Positions 34,646 to 46,239 of a stretch of DNA of 64,000 bases are shown one piece after another; the stretch's first letter is position 1, and every line of letters starts with the position of its first letter. The position numbers were made by a program, and so were the translations under genes. This DNA comes from Orientallactaga sibirica (taxonomy: Eukaryota > Chordata > Mammalia > Rodentia > Dipodidae): NCBI GenBank assembly GCA_036365145.1, contig JAEOAD010000040.1, positions 14,790,001 to 14,854,000 on the forward strand, in the 5' to 3' direction. Under the pieces are notes generated by a model. The model did not search any database and was not told the origin of the DNA. It saw only the letters and a list, made by a program, of their open reading frames with translations.

Positions 34646-35039
34646 ACCCTAAGCTTTTCATAGAAGAGAACCGGCTATCTTTGGTTAGGGAGTTGGGGCC
34701 GGGATGTGCATCTTCTAATTTGTAATGCAGACAATTTATCAACTTTGTTTCATAGCACGACTAGTGAGATTTCTTGTTTAAAACACACACACACACACAC
34801 ACACACACCATCCTGGCTGGCCTCACACCCTGGACTACACTCCAAAGAACTAAAAAGGGGCAAGATGCTTGACTCTGGAGACCGATCTGGAAAGATGCAG
34901 TGGAGCGGAATGCTTCGCGTCTTGGATTCCTGCACTTGGCAAAGCTGTCTCGGGTTCTCCCCAAGAATGGAGACGAGATGCTTAGGTGAACAGGCAGTCC
35001 CCAGGCCCCAGAGAGATTCCCGTGACCCCGCCGTGGCTT

Positions 35040-36250
35040 TCCCGCGCGCAGAGGTGCGTTTGGCTTGGGAGATTACTCCGGGGTGAGGGGTGGGCTGGGG
35101 TTAGGGAGTGGGGGACTCTCCGAGCTGGGGGCTCTCAGAGTCGAGGTCATCGTCTTCCTTCCGGGTCGGCGATCCACGCAGGCCGGAGCGAAGCTGAGGG
35201 CGGAGAGGGCAAGTCCCCCGCAGGCGGGAGCGCGCGCCCGGGGAAGAAGGACGGGACGTGTCGAGAGCGCGCGAGGCTCTGATGTCGTGTTCTCCCTTCC
35301 TCCCCCCCCCCACGCCCACGCACGTGCGCGCGCAACCGCCCGCTCCCCCCCCCGCAGTGCGCGCGCACCCGCCCGTTTTCCCCGCCCCCTCCGTCTCGGC
35401 TAGCCGGCGCGCCCACGCACGCGCTCTCCCTCCCTGCCGCTCGTAGTCTCGTGAAGTCTCGCGATGCCGGTCTCCCGAGCTGCTCCCGTTGCGGGTGGCT
35501 CGGGGGCTGTTGCTGTGGTGCTCGCCTGAGTTGCGGCGGCGGAGGCGGAGGCGGAGGCGGAGGCGGTGACGGCGGCAGAGGAGCCTGTTTGGAGGTGTCG
35601 TCCCCGCGGGCGGATGTTGACACTGTGTTGTTGTTACTGCCGATGGTAATGGCGGCGGCGACGGCGAAGGCGGCGGCGACGGGCCGGATCCGAGCTCCGC
35701 GGTGGTAGTCTTCACGCAGGGGACCGAGCGCCAACTCCGCGCGGCCCGGCGGGCGGCGGCCGAGTCTTCCGTCTCCGGCCTGGGTCCTGGCCTGGGCCGC
35801 CCCGCGTCGTCGTCGTCGTCGTCCAAGCCGCTTCCCAGCCGCCCAGCCCAGCCCATCCATCCATCCACGCACCCATCCCCCGGCGACAGGGGTGTCCGCC
35901 CGAGACGCGCCATGGCCGACTTCGACGAGATCTACGAGGAGGAGGAGGACGAGGAGCGGGCCCTGGAGGAGCAGCTGCTCAAGTACTCGCCCGACCCGGT
36001 GGTGGTCCGCGGCTCCGGGCACGTCACCGTGTAAGGCCGGGCGAAGAAGGGGGAGGGAGGCACGGGACACCCCCCCTCCACCCCGGCACCCACCCACCAC
36101 CCATGGCCCCCCTTGCCCGAGGTCACACCGTGCAGGAGGGATCCGGGGCCTTCGGGGAGAGCTGCTCCCCGGCGGGGCGGGGGAGGTGGGTGGGTGGGGA
36201 ACTTGCCTTGGGTTCATTTGTTTGGGGCTCCCTAAGATGGGACAGACACT
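35040..36250. promoter_or_regulatory. CHIC2: CHIC2 CpG-island promoter
   Basis: Very high GC and CpG, flanked by low-CpG DNA, ending shortly after exon 1. No TATA box is visible. Promoter-type motifs include an ETS-like CTTCCGGGT (35157-35165) and TCTCGCGA (35457-35464), the core of the TCTCGCGAGA element of housekeeping promoters. G-rich GGCGGA repeats at 35535-35575 and GGCGGCG repeats around 35650-35685 would lie in the 5'UTR or just upstream. Start sites are probably dispersed and cannot be set from sequence. Confidence 0.85.
35912..36030 (+). CDS. CHIC2: CHIC2 exon 1
   Basis: First coding exon of cysteine-rich hydrophobic domain protein 2, a small palmitoylated protein on plasma-membrane and vesicle membranes, implicated in trafficking. 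Codes for residues 1-39 and two bases of codon 40: MADFDEIYEEEEDEERALEE then QLLKYSPDPVVVRGSGHVT(V), the acidic N-terminus of CHIC proteins. The start is in a strong Kozak context (CGCGCCATGGCC). The frame remains open upstream, but the CHIC2 family N-terminus fixes ATG 35912. The donor is GTAAGG at 36031, and the split Val codon (GT|A) joins exon 2. Human CHIC2 is altered in leukaemia: it is an ETV6 fusion partner, and it is deleted when FIP1L1-PDGFRA forms. Confidence 0.96.
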
Positions 36251-36256
36251 GCCTTC

Positions 36257-36568
36257 CCTCCCACACACCCATGTACCCATTACCCACCCGCTCATAAACC
36301 CATTACCCATCCATATACCCATCCCCACCCATCCATATACCCATATCCACCCATATACCCATACCCACCCACCCATATACCTATTACCCACCCATATACC
36401 CATACCTACCCACCCACCCATATACCTATTACCCACCCATATACCCATACCCACCTACCCATATACTCAAACTCACCCACCCATATACGCATACTCACCA
36501 CCCATATACCCATTACCCACCCATATACCCATACTCACCCACTTGTATACCCATATCCACCCACCCCC
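36257..36568 (+). repeat. C-rich CCCACCCATATACCCATA minisatellite
   Basis: Imperfect repeats of an approximately 18-bp unit, 230 bp into CHIC2 intron 1. The minus strand has GGG runs spaced by 1-5 nt (for example opposite 36432-36452, loops 3, 5 and 1), which meets the G-quadruplex pattern. A long minus-strand open frame across it is a product of the repeat. Confidence 0.9.
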
Positions 36569-36904
36569 CTTCCGTCAGGCCCCACAGGCCTGGGCCCATA
36601 TGCGGATCCCATCTGGGAAGGTGGCTCTTTAGGGATCACGTATTTATGAGACCAACCCCAGTACCCCCTCCCCTCCGTTTTCCTGTCTGTCTCTGGGCCT
36701 TTGAGCCTATTGATATATGGTTGGGAGGACCCCAGTGGCATTCGGTAGTGAAGGTCACGTCCCTTGGGTCCGTGTCATGCATACACGCAGGGTGTCTTAG
36801 GAGTTCATGCAGGAGTCCTCATCATATCTGATGGAAATATAAGAGAGGCAAGAAACAACGTGTTTGCAGCAAATGAAAAAGACTGAGTTTCCTGTCTTTT
36901 TTTT

Positions 36905-36989
36905 TGGGGGGGGGTTAACTTTTTATTGACAGCTTCCTAAATAACAGACAGTATGCCATGATCATAATCCCTTCCTTAACTGTCATCTT
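36905..36989 (-). mobile_element. L1 3'-terminal scrap
   Basis: TTTTTATTGACAGCTTCC...ATAACAGACAGTATGCCATG aligns by eye with the left end of the element at 33014 (TTTTTATTGACAATTTCC...GTAGACAATAACCCATGG). Confidence 0.5.
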
Positions 36990-37004
36990 AAGATGCAGTT
37001 TTTG

Positions 37005-37213
37005 GCCTGGAGAGATGGCTTAGCGGTTAAGGCGTTTGCCTGTGAAGCCTAAGGAGCCCGGTTCGATTCTCCAGGTCCCTCTTAAGCCGGATGCACATGG
37101 TGGCACATGTGTCTGGAGTTCATTTGCAGTGGCTAGAGGCCCTGGCGTTCCTATTCTCTCTCTCCCGCCCCCTGTCTCAAATAAATAAATAAAAATTTAA
37201 AAAAATTGAAAAA
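37005..37213 (+). mobile_element. DIP SINE with target-site duplication
   Basis: Full DIP flanked by AAGATGCAGTTTTTG at 36990-37004 and 37214-37228 (15 bp, perfect). The head has tRNA A-box-like TGGCTTAGCGG and B-box GGTTCGATTCT. This is direct evidence of retroposition and of the element's true ends. Confidence 0.95.
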
Positions 37214-37229
37214 AAGATGCAGTTTTTGA

Positions 37230-38246
37230 CTTTTTTTTTTTTTTTTTTTTTTTTTGGTATTTGGGCATTTTTAAAAAAACTATCCTTTTGGTAAGGGTTC
37301 CTGTAAGTCTTAACTATCAACATTTAGCGTCCCAAGAATTATCCAAACAATAAGGAAGGAAAGCTGTCTCAAAGAAATGACTAATAAAGGAATGTGTAGA
37401 CTTGACCCAATGATGAGCTGTCCGGAAGCAGGAAGTTTTGTAATGCTTCTCTGAAGGGTCCAGAGTTCTGTGCAAAGTGAAGTATTGTCGACTCTTGGCA
37501 TTTTAGATCTCTTGTTCAAATCGAAGCTAAGCCGGCTCTGCTTGGGGTAGACCTTTGAAGTTCACCTTTTCTGTAATATAAAAGGCCAGCAAGTCTGAGA
37601 ATGGGACAGTTTTCATCATATTTTCCTATTTTAGGCCGGCAAGTCTGAGAATGTCTGGGATGGTTTTCATATTTTGATACAGGGTGAGTGGGACGGACTT
37701 GTGAGTAACTAACTCAGTAAAGCTACTTTCTCATAGGAGATTGTCAGTAGAGCCCTTGCGTTTCTCAGTAATGCCGAGGGCAGTCTTACTGACTAGCCAT
37801 GTTGTTTGTTATGCTTATGTAACGCTGTCATTTCTTAGCACCTGTTGGTGTGTACTTAGGTGACTTAACAAGGTAAAAACATGGCATAATTACTGTCACA
37901 GTTCTTAGGTGAGACGGTGAGAAGTAGCACCACAATAACAACTCTGTCTTAACTGCCACCACCAGCTTAATCAAGAAATACAACAAAATATCAAATATTA
38001 CAAGTTTATCACACATTACAGTGGTATTAGTGTCATAGCCTGCCACTGTCGTAACGTGTCATTTCATTTTTGGCTTGACTCTTAGGTATTTTTTTTTTAG
38101 TCTTATTGCCTTGCTTTAAACCTGAGCAGTATAAGGATGCTTTAAAATGGGATTTCCAAATGTCTCCTCTTGTTTCTGCTCTTCTCTAGTCCTCATAGTA
38201 AAGTAATAAAAGCTGACAAATGTTTATTTACAGAGGTTCAACCAGG
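37230..38246. other. SINE-free part of CHIC2 intron 1
   Basis: After a T run at 37230-37254, about 1 kb with no repeat. A short near-duplicate (GGCCAGCAAGTCTGAGAATG at 37582-37601 and GGCCGGCAAGTCTGAGAATG at 37634-37653) is present. No exon recognised. Confidence 0.5.
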
Positions 38247-38514
38247 GCTGGAAATGTGGCTCAGTGACTGAGTGCTTGCCTAGCATGTGAGTAGACCTGG
38301 GTTCCATCTCCAGAAAACCAAAACAAACAAAAAGGGCCAACCATAGTTTTAATATTCCTCTGTTTAACTGGCGTGGCGCATGCCTTTAATCCCAGCGGAG
38401 GTGGTAGAATCGCCATGAGTTTGAAGCCAGCCTGGGACCAAGAGTGAGTTCTAGGCCTGGGCTAGAGTGAGACCCTGCCTTGGAAAAAAATCAAACAGTA
38501 GTTCCTCTGTTTAA
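38247..38514 (+). mobile_element. ID element and B1 with target-site duplication
   Basis: ID at 38247-38330 (GGGCTGGAAATGTGGCTCAG...). B1 at 38368-38501 flanked by TTCCTCTGTTTAA at 38355-38367 and 38502-38514. Confidence 0.85.
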
Positions 38515-39221
38515 AGAGAAAAGAGATGCTAATAATTTTTTTTGATAAGTGGAAAATATAATAGATTACTCAGGTGATCAGCAAATTTGTAGTTGGCTAT
38601 TTAGAGAAGTTAATAAAGTGAAAAAGCATTAGTGGTTTTTACTCTTATCTAACTTTAAGAATCAGCATGCTCAGTGAATACTAGCTTTTATTAATTCTCA
38701 GCATTATAAATCAGTATTTCCATTTACCGCTGTGGTTCAGTCTATTTGATCTGTCCATTAAAGTCAATTAGGGAGTCCCTGTCTTACCCCCTTAACAGGC
38801 CAAAGGAAGTCCACGTTATCTCAGTGAAGCTGCTATGCACGATGTAGCCTGGAAGAACAAAAAATTTCCACAAGTGAGTCGCATGTGTAACCAGGATTGA
38901 AAACCACTATTCCAGAGTACTGGTGGTGGGTGGCACCGGTACACAGGAAGCCTAAATATTTTTATATCCTCCCCACTTAGGTTGGTTCTAGGCCATGTGT
39001 TTAAACTTAACCTCTTCCACTTCTGGATACATTCTAGCTCTTTCTTTCAGAAACAGTTACTTCTAGTCCCTACTTTTTAGGGTTATGAAAGCTTAAATGA
39101 GGTAATATGTACAAGGAATTCACAGGCTTGATACTGTGCTGAGTCAGTTCTAGCGTTTATTTTCCTCAGCTGCTGTTCTACTTTATTAAACAGGTATAAT
39201 ATGCACTATTAAGAAATCAGG

Positions 39222-41120
39222 CCGGGTGTGGTGGCGCATGCCTTTAATCCCAGCATTTGGGAGGCAGAGGTAGGAGGATCAGCATGAGTTCAAGGTCAGC
39301 CTGAGCTAGAGTGAAACTCTACCTTGAAAAAACCAAAAAAAATAATAATAATAATAATAAAAAAATCAGGCAGTGGTTAAGATGCTTGCCTGCAAATCTA
39401 ATGACCCAGGTTCAGTTCCCCAGTACTCACTTAAAGCCAGATGCACAAGGTAGCACATCTGTCCGGAGTTCATTTGCAGTGGCTAAAGGCCTTGGCATGC
39501 CCATATTCTTTCTCTTTCTGTCTCTGTGATTCTTTCTCTCTCTCACAGTCTCTCAAATAAGAAGTAAATAAAAATATTTTATAAAAAGAAATCAGTACTG
39601 CCATTTTCAAGCTTAACAGTGATTCATTTTGTCTAGATTTTCTTTTTTTGCCAGGTATGGTGGTGCATACCTTTAATCTCAGCTCTCTCCCACAGGCAGG
39701 CAGAGGTAGGATCACCATGAGTTCTAGGCCAGCCTGAGACCACATAGTGAATTCCAGGTCAGCCTGGGCTGAAATGAAACCCTGCCTCAAAAACCCCAGA
39801 ATTTCCTTTTCTTTCTTCTTTTCTTCTTCTTCTTTTTCAAGGTAGGATCTCACTCTAGCCCAGGCTGACCTGAACTCATTCTGTAGTCCCAGGCTGGCCT
39901 TGAACTCATGGCAATTCTGTTCTTCAGCCTCTTGAGTATTAGAACTAAAGACATGCACCACCACACTGGCCACTCTGAAGTATTTCTATGAGAATAAGAA
40001 TCTTTGTGCACTGAAAAATCAAGCCTGTTTTGTGGTGACATAGTTATAGTACGTGTGACTATCATGCATAGTGTTAGACATACTAGGTCACCACCTGTAA
40101 AGATTTTTGAAATTGGTGCCTGTGTGTTACTGTAACTGTTGAACTTGTTCAGTTTTCCTTGTCTTTAAGTATAAATGGGAAAAACTATTAAAATTACAGT
40201 AAGGCATGTAAGCTTATAGCTCCTCCCCCTCTTTCTTTCTGTTTAATGAAGGAGTTGGTCAGTGCAGTTTTTCCCTGTCAGCTTGAAAGTAAATGACAGG
40301 GTAAAGGAGCTCATCTGTAACCCAGGTCAGACTGGAAGGTAATGATGGACAACTTCTCTTTTTATTCTTTTCTGTTTTTCTTTTTTTTTTCTGAGGTAGT
40401 GTCTCACTCTAGCCCAGGCTGATCTGCAACTCATTCTGTAGTCCCAGGCTGGCCCTGAACTCACAGTGATCTCTTCTTCTGAGTGCTGGGATTAGAGGTC
40501 TATGCCACTGTGCCCTGCTGCAGTTGGATATTTCTGTTTTGACATTCTCCACTATAATCTTTATTTCCAAATGATATTTTATTTTATATATTCTATTATT
40601 TATTTATTTATTTATTAGAGAGAGAGAATGAATATGGGCATGTCAGAGCCTCCGGCCTCTGTAAACGAGCTCTATTTTATTTTATTTATTTATTTATCAC
40701 AGAGATGCATATACCACCATGTGCATCTGGCTTATGTGGGACCTGGAGAATTGAACCAGGGTCCTTAGGCTTTGCAGGCATGTGCTTTAACTGCTAAGCC
40801 ATCTCTCCAGCCCTGTCAACGAACTCTAGACACATGTGCCACCTAGTGCATCTGGCTTATGTGGGTCTTGGGCAATCGAACCTGGATCCTTTGGCTTTGC
40901 AGGCAAGTGCCTTAACTGCTAAGCCATCTCTCCAGCCCTAGAAATGATATTTTCATGTGATATAATTGGCATGCTATTGTAATAATGTGAAAAAGTAAGT
41001 TATTTTTCATTTTCTAATGGGTATGCTCATCTAGATTAGTCTTGGAGCACAGTCAGATTTTTGGGACATAGGATACAAACTAACTTGCCTAAACAAAGTC
41101 TGCTTTAAAGTGATAGGTTT
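39222..41120. mobile_element. SINE cluster in CHIC2 intron 1
   Basis: B1 plus 39222-39345; DIP plus 39370-39580; B1 plus 39650-39800; B1 minus 39828-39975; B1 minus 40382-40520; a DIP minus (about 40585-40940) interrupted by another DIP minus (about 40675-40815). 38515-39220 and 39976-40380 are single copy without a recognised exon. Confidence 0.8.
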
Positions 41121-41280
41121 GGGGCTGGAGAGGTGGCTCAGCGGTTAAAGGCATTTGCTTGCACAACCTGATGGCCAGGGTTCTATTCTCCTGTGCCCAT
41201 GTGAAGGTGGATGGAACTGAACCGAGGTCCTTGGGCTTTGTAGGCAAATGCTTTTACCCGCTAAGCCATCTCTCCATCCC
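41121..41280. mobile_element. Fold-back pair of DIP SINE 5' halves
   Basis: The first about 80 bp are a plus-strand DIP head (GGGGCTGGAGAGGTGGCTCA...). The next about 80 bp are a minus-strand DIP head ending GCTAAGCCATCTCTCCATCCC-like. The result is an imperfect palindrome with arms of about 65-70 bp and almost no spacer, inside CHIC2 intron 1. Confidence 0.75.
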
Positions 41281-41329
41281 ACATGTTTCTTAAACAGGAT
41301 TGAGTTGACAATTCAATTACGTGTAGGGA

Positions 41330-42290
41330 TTTTTTTTTTTTTTTTTTTTTTGAGGTAGGGTCTTACTCTAGCCCAGGCTGAACTAGAATTCACTTGGTAG
41401 TCTTGGGGTGGCCTTGAACTCATGGTGGTCCTCCTACCTCTGCCTCCTGAGTGCTGGGATTAAAGGCATGTGCCACCACGCCTGGTGTAGATTTTTTTTC
41501 TGATGACTTGTTTATGAACATGAGGAGAAAAAGTAACTTAATAAGTAATGTTGGCCAGACTGGTTAATATCTTTAAAATATTTTTATTTACTTGAGAGAA
41601 AGAAGCAGAGAGAATAACCACTGCAAACAAGCTCCAAATGCATGTGCCACTGTGTCCATCTGGCTTTATGTAGGTACTAGGGAATTGAACCCAGGACATC
41701 AGGCTTTGCAAGCAAGTGCCTTTAATCACTGAGCCACCTCTCCTGCCTGTGGTTAATATTTTTAAATTTTGTGATGTTTTAATCTTTCATAATAAAGTTG
41801 TTTAAAATACTGATAATTTATTGAAGAACTTGAATTTTTTTTTTTTTTTCGAGGTAGGGTCACTCTGGCCCAGGCTGACCTGAAATTAACTATGTAGTCT
41901 TAGGGTGGCCTTGAACTCATGTTGATCCTCCTACCTCTGCCTCCTGAGTGCTGGGATTAAAGGCATGCGACACCACGCCCAGCTTTGAAGAACTTGAAAT
42001 TTTAAAGCACATGTTAATATAAGTAATGTGTTAATATAAAGTCAGAATGTAAAAAGAATTTAAAACGTACTTTGAGGACTGGAGAGATGGCTTAGTGGTT
42101 AAGGGACTGCAAAGCCAAAGGACCCAAGTTTGATTCCCCAAGACCCATGTAAGCCAAATGTACAAGGTGGCACATGCATCTGGAGTTTGCAGTAGTTGAA
42201 GCTGCAGGCACACCCATTCTCTCTTTCTCTAGCTGCCTCTTTCTTTCTCTCTCTCTCTCAAACAATTAAAGATAAAATACATTTTAAGAA
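41330..42290. mobile_element. SINE cluster in CHIC2 intron 1
   Basis: B1 minus 41330-41487; DIP minus 41570-41745; B1 minus 41840-41983; DIP plus 42075-42290. Confidence 0.85.
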
Positions 42291-42561
42291 AGTAATTTGA
42301 TGCTAATATTAAATAGCGAGCCTGTCATGATAAGTGCCATTCTTAGCTCCCATCATACCCTGTGCCTGTTCTACATCAGTGTCACACTTGGGACTTTTCA
42401 TAGAGGATGCATCATGTTTGTCTTCTAACTTTAGCCATGTCATCTTTTGAATTAGACAAGTTCCAGCAAGATAAATTTTTGAGGAAAATAATTTGATTGT
42501 ATGGCTTTGAACATATCTTTGTTAATATGAAGAAAATAAAATACTAGGTGTTTTAATTTGA

Positions 42562-42746
42562 CCAAGCAGTAAATTTTTTTTTTTTTTTGTTTTTTGAGGT
42601 AGGGTCTCACTCTGGTCCAGGCTGACCTGGAATTAACTATGTAGTCTCAGGGTGGCCTCGAACTCTCGGTGATCCTCCTACCTCTGCCTCCCAAGTGCTG
42701 GGATTAAAGGCGTGCGCCACCACGCCCGGCCCAAGCAGTAAATTTT
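42562..42746 (-). mobile_element. B1 with 16-bp target-site duplication
   Basis: CCAAGCAGTAAATTTT flanks the element at 42562-42577 and 42731-42746. The B1 body (42578-42730) is near consensus, ending ACCACGCCCGGC, so it is probably young. Confidence 0.95.
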
Positions 42747-42781
42747 AATGGTTAAACTTGCTTGAAGAAATGAGAAACAAG

Positions 42782-44183
42782 CCAGGCGTGGTGGCACACG
42801 CCTTTAATCCCAGCACTCGGGAAGCAGAGGTAGGAGGATCACCGTGAGTTTGAGGCCACCCTGAGATTACATCGTAGTGAATTCCAGGTCAGTCTGGACT
42901 AGTGTGACACCCTACCTCGAAAAACCAAAAAAAAAAAAAAAAAAAAAAAAGAGAGAAGTATGGTATTGAGATTGAGTTGAGGTTTCATAGTTGTTGGGGT
43001 CCTTCCTAGGGCCAGCCCAGGAGGGATGGCAGGACTAGGGCCCGACCTGCACAAAGTTTTATTATATTTGAATTTGAAATTTACATGGGATTTCAACATA
43101 GAGTTTGGCATTGGGTTTCTGCCTACCCAGAGAAAGGAAATTGACTACCATTTAAATTTTAATGTGACTAGCTAAGTGGAATACAGGAACTAGATAGTGA
43201 AAACTGAGAATGGGTAATTATTTATGGTGGTAAACAAGATTCTAAATAGTAACATCAAACAATATTACTGTGGGGAGCAGTGCTTTAATTTGAGAGGTCC
43301 CATTGACTTCCAATTTGAGTTTATAATTAGTAGGTTCAGGGCCCAGGACATGCACTCAGAATGGGGAATGGAATTTTAATTCAGGTAGGTGACTCACACC
43401 TGTAATCCCAGCACTTGGGAAACAGAGGTTGGAGAGAGTTCAAGGCCAGTGTGGGCTACACAGTAAATTCTAGGCCAGCCTAGGCTACAGAGTGACATGC
43501 TGCCTCCATGCCTCCAAAAAAAAAAAAACCTTTTAAGTCTCCAAAACATATTTGTCTTGGCTTAGTTACTTTATTTTTTTGTGTGAGAGGAGAAAAAGAG
43601 GCAGAGAGAGAGAGAGCGAGAATATGTGCAGACAAACTCCATATGCATGCTCCACCTCACCTTGTACATCTGGCTTACGTGGGTACTTGGGAATCAAATC
43701 TGGGTCCTTGGGATTCACAGGCGAATACCTTAACTGTTAAACCACCTCTCCAGCCTTAGTTACTTTTAAAAATATTTACTTACTAGAGAGAGAGAGTGAA
43801 AATAGGCATTCCAGGGCCTTCTGCCACTGGAATGTGCAGGTCCAGGTACATGTGCCACTTAGTACATCTAGATTTATGTGGGTACTGGGGAATTGAACCC
43901 AGACGGTCAGGCTTTGCAAACAAATGCCTTTTATCACTGAGCCATCTCTCTAGCACTTTGTGAACTTTTAAAAATTTATTTTATTTTATGTATTTATTTG
44001 AGAGAGAGAGGCACATAGAGAGCGAGCATGTTTGCGTGACAGGGCCTCTAGCCACTGCAGACGAACTCCAGGTGCATATGCCAACTTGTGCATCTTGCTT
44101 ATGTGGGTGCTGGTAAGTCGAATGTGGGTCCTTAGGTTTCGCAGAGGCAAAGCACCTTAAACGCTAAGCCATCTCTCCAGTCC
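42782..44183. mobile_element. SINE cluster in CHIC2 intron 1
   Basis: B1 plus 42782-42950; single-copy 42951-43390; B1 plus 43395-43530; DIP minus 43565-43757, 43770-43955 and 43970-44183. Confidence 0.85.
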
Positions 44184-44701
44184 CTTTTGTTAACTTTTTA
44201 AAGTGAAATACTGAATTTATTTAGGGAGAAATTACCAGTTATGAGGTTTATTTAAAGGAAATTGGTATCTAGGAAAAGGCTGGAGCAGTTATACATGCAC
44301 GTAAAAGACTGGATTCAGAAGCCCCTTCAAATAATAGATCAGAGAGATTAAGAAAGAGTGAAGGACTCAGAGATCAAAGATAAACCATGTATGTAATCAA
44401 AACATAACACAGAAGGCAAGCAGCAAACTACCCAGGCCAAGATAAGCACTTTCCTCTTCCAGTTTGTTTGTTTCAGCTCAGGCTGGCCTAGAACTCTCAG
44501 TGTCCTCCTGACCCCTTCCCCCCTCATCTGGCAGGTTTCTGATCTCATATAGCTATTTATGCTTGCATTCTCAATAAGGTTGTTTTCAATGCCACTGGGA
44601 GCAGTAGCTCCTCTTAAGTGTTTTGAACTAATATCCTCCGTGTAAGATCTTTCTGGTCACTTCTCAGGCAATCAGAATCTTTTGGGAAAAAGACTAGGAT
44701 T

Positions 44702-46203
44702 TTTTTTTTTTTTTGGTTTTTCAAGGCAGGGTCTCACTCTAGCTCTGCTGACCTGGAATTCACTATGTAGTCTTAGGGTGGCCTTGAACTCACTGTGTAT
44801 GTATGTGTGCATGCATGTGTTTATTAGATTGCATCTTGCTATGCTATTCAGGTTGGTCTCAAAGTCCTAAATTGAAGAAATCCTTTAGCCTTAGACTCTG
44901 GAGTAGTTAGGAGGATAGGCATGTCTTCACCCTGCTCTGCTCTAAAAATCTCTGTGTGTGTGTGTGTGTTGTGGCTGCACATCTGCATGTGTGGGTCTGC
45001 GTGCAAGCATGTGCGTGTGGAGGTCTGAGACAGTATTGAGTGGTGTTTTTCAGGCTCCTTCCACTTTTTTTTTTTTTTTTTTTTTTTGAGGTAATGTCTT
45101 GCTCTAATCTAGGCTAACCTGGAATTCACTATGTAGTCCCAGGGTGGCCCCAAACTCACAGCAATCCTCCTGCCTCTGCCTTCCCCCAGTGCTGGGATTA
45201 AAGGCATGCAACACCACACCCGGCTCCTTCCACCAATGTTTTGTTGTTTTTTTCGAGGTAAGGTCTCAGTCTAGCTCAGGCTGATCTGGAACTCATTCTG
45301 TAGTTCCAGGCTGGCCTCGCACTCACAGGGATCCTACCTCTTCCTCCCAAGTGCTGGGATTAAAGGCGTGTGCGGCCATGCTTGGCTTCTACCTGTTTTT
45401 GAAACTGGTTTCTCACTGGCTTGGAAATTGCCAATAAGACTAGTCTGGCTAGGGATCTGCCTGTTCCTGCCTCTTCAACTCTGAGATTACAAGCATGTGC
45501 CACCAAGCTTGGCATTTTTTTTTTTTAAAACTATGTTGAAGTTTTTTTTCAAAGTAGCCCAGACTGACCTGGAATTGACTATGTACTCTCAGGCTGGCCT
45601 CAAACTCACAGCGATCCTCCTACCTCTGCCTCCCGATTGCTGGGATTAAAGGCGTGCGCCACCATGCCTGGTTTATGTTAAGGTATTTTTACTTCTATGA
45701 GAATCTTAAATAATTTTATATCAGACACATGTCAAAAGTAATGTATGGTACTGAGGAAGAATGTGGTCCCTGACATCAGTCTTACTGGTTTCAATTCTCA
45801 GACAGTTACTAATTGCAGGCAAATAAGAATTTAGCTTTCTCATCTGCAAAATGGGTAATATCTACTTTGGAGGTTAGGTGTGAGAAGCAGAAATTAAAAA
45901 AGTCTGCCGGGCGTGGTAGCGCACACCTTTAATCCCAGCACTTGGGAGGCAGAGGTAGGAGGATCGCCAAGAGTTCGAGGCCACCCTGAGAGACTACATA
46001 GTTAATTCCAGGTCAGCCTGGACCAGAGTGAAACCCTACCTCGCAAAACCAAAAATAAACAAACAAACAAACAAATAAATAAATAAAGTCTCATGACCTA
46101 GAGCCATAATAGACATTCAACAAAGTATTCTTTGTCATGATTTTTTGGTTAATCTTTACCACCTTTGTCAGAAATCAGCCCAAAATGAGATATCCTTTTC
46201 TAC

Positions 46204-46239
<36 letters not shown>

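Noticed and set aside
35101..36454. Long minus-strand open frames (270 and 435 codons) antisense to CHIC2 exon 1
   Set aside because: They translate CpG-island and minisatellite DNA into low-complexity Pro/Arg/Gly and GWVGMGIW-type repeats, and no domain is recognisable. The sense strand carries an intact CHIC2 exon.
36257..36568. CRISPR-like array of regular repeats
   Set aside because: The units are imperfect, contiguous and without unique spacers; it is a minisatellite in a rodent intron.
37005..37213. tRNA genes (A- and B-box matches here and at many similar places)
   Set aside because: The matches are the tRNA-derived heads of DIP and ID SINEs, with A-rich tails and, here, a target-site duplication.
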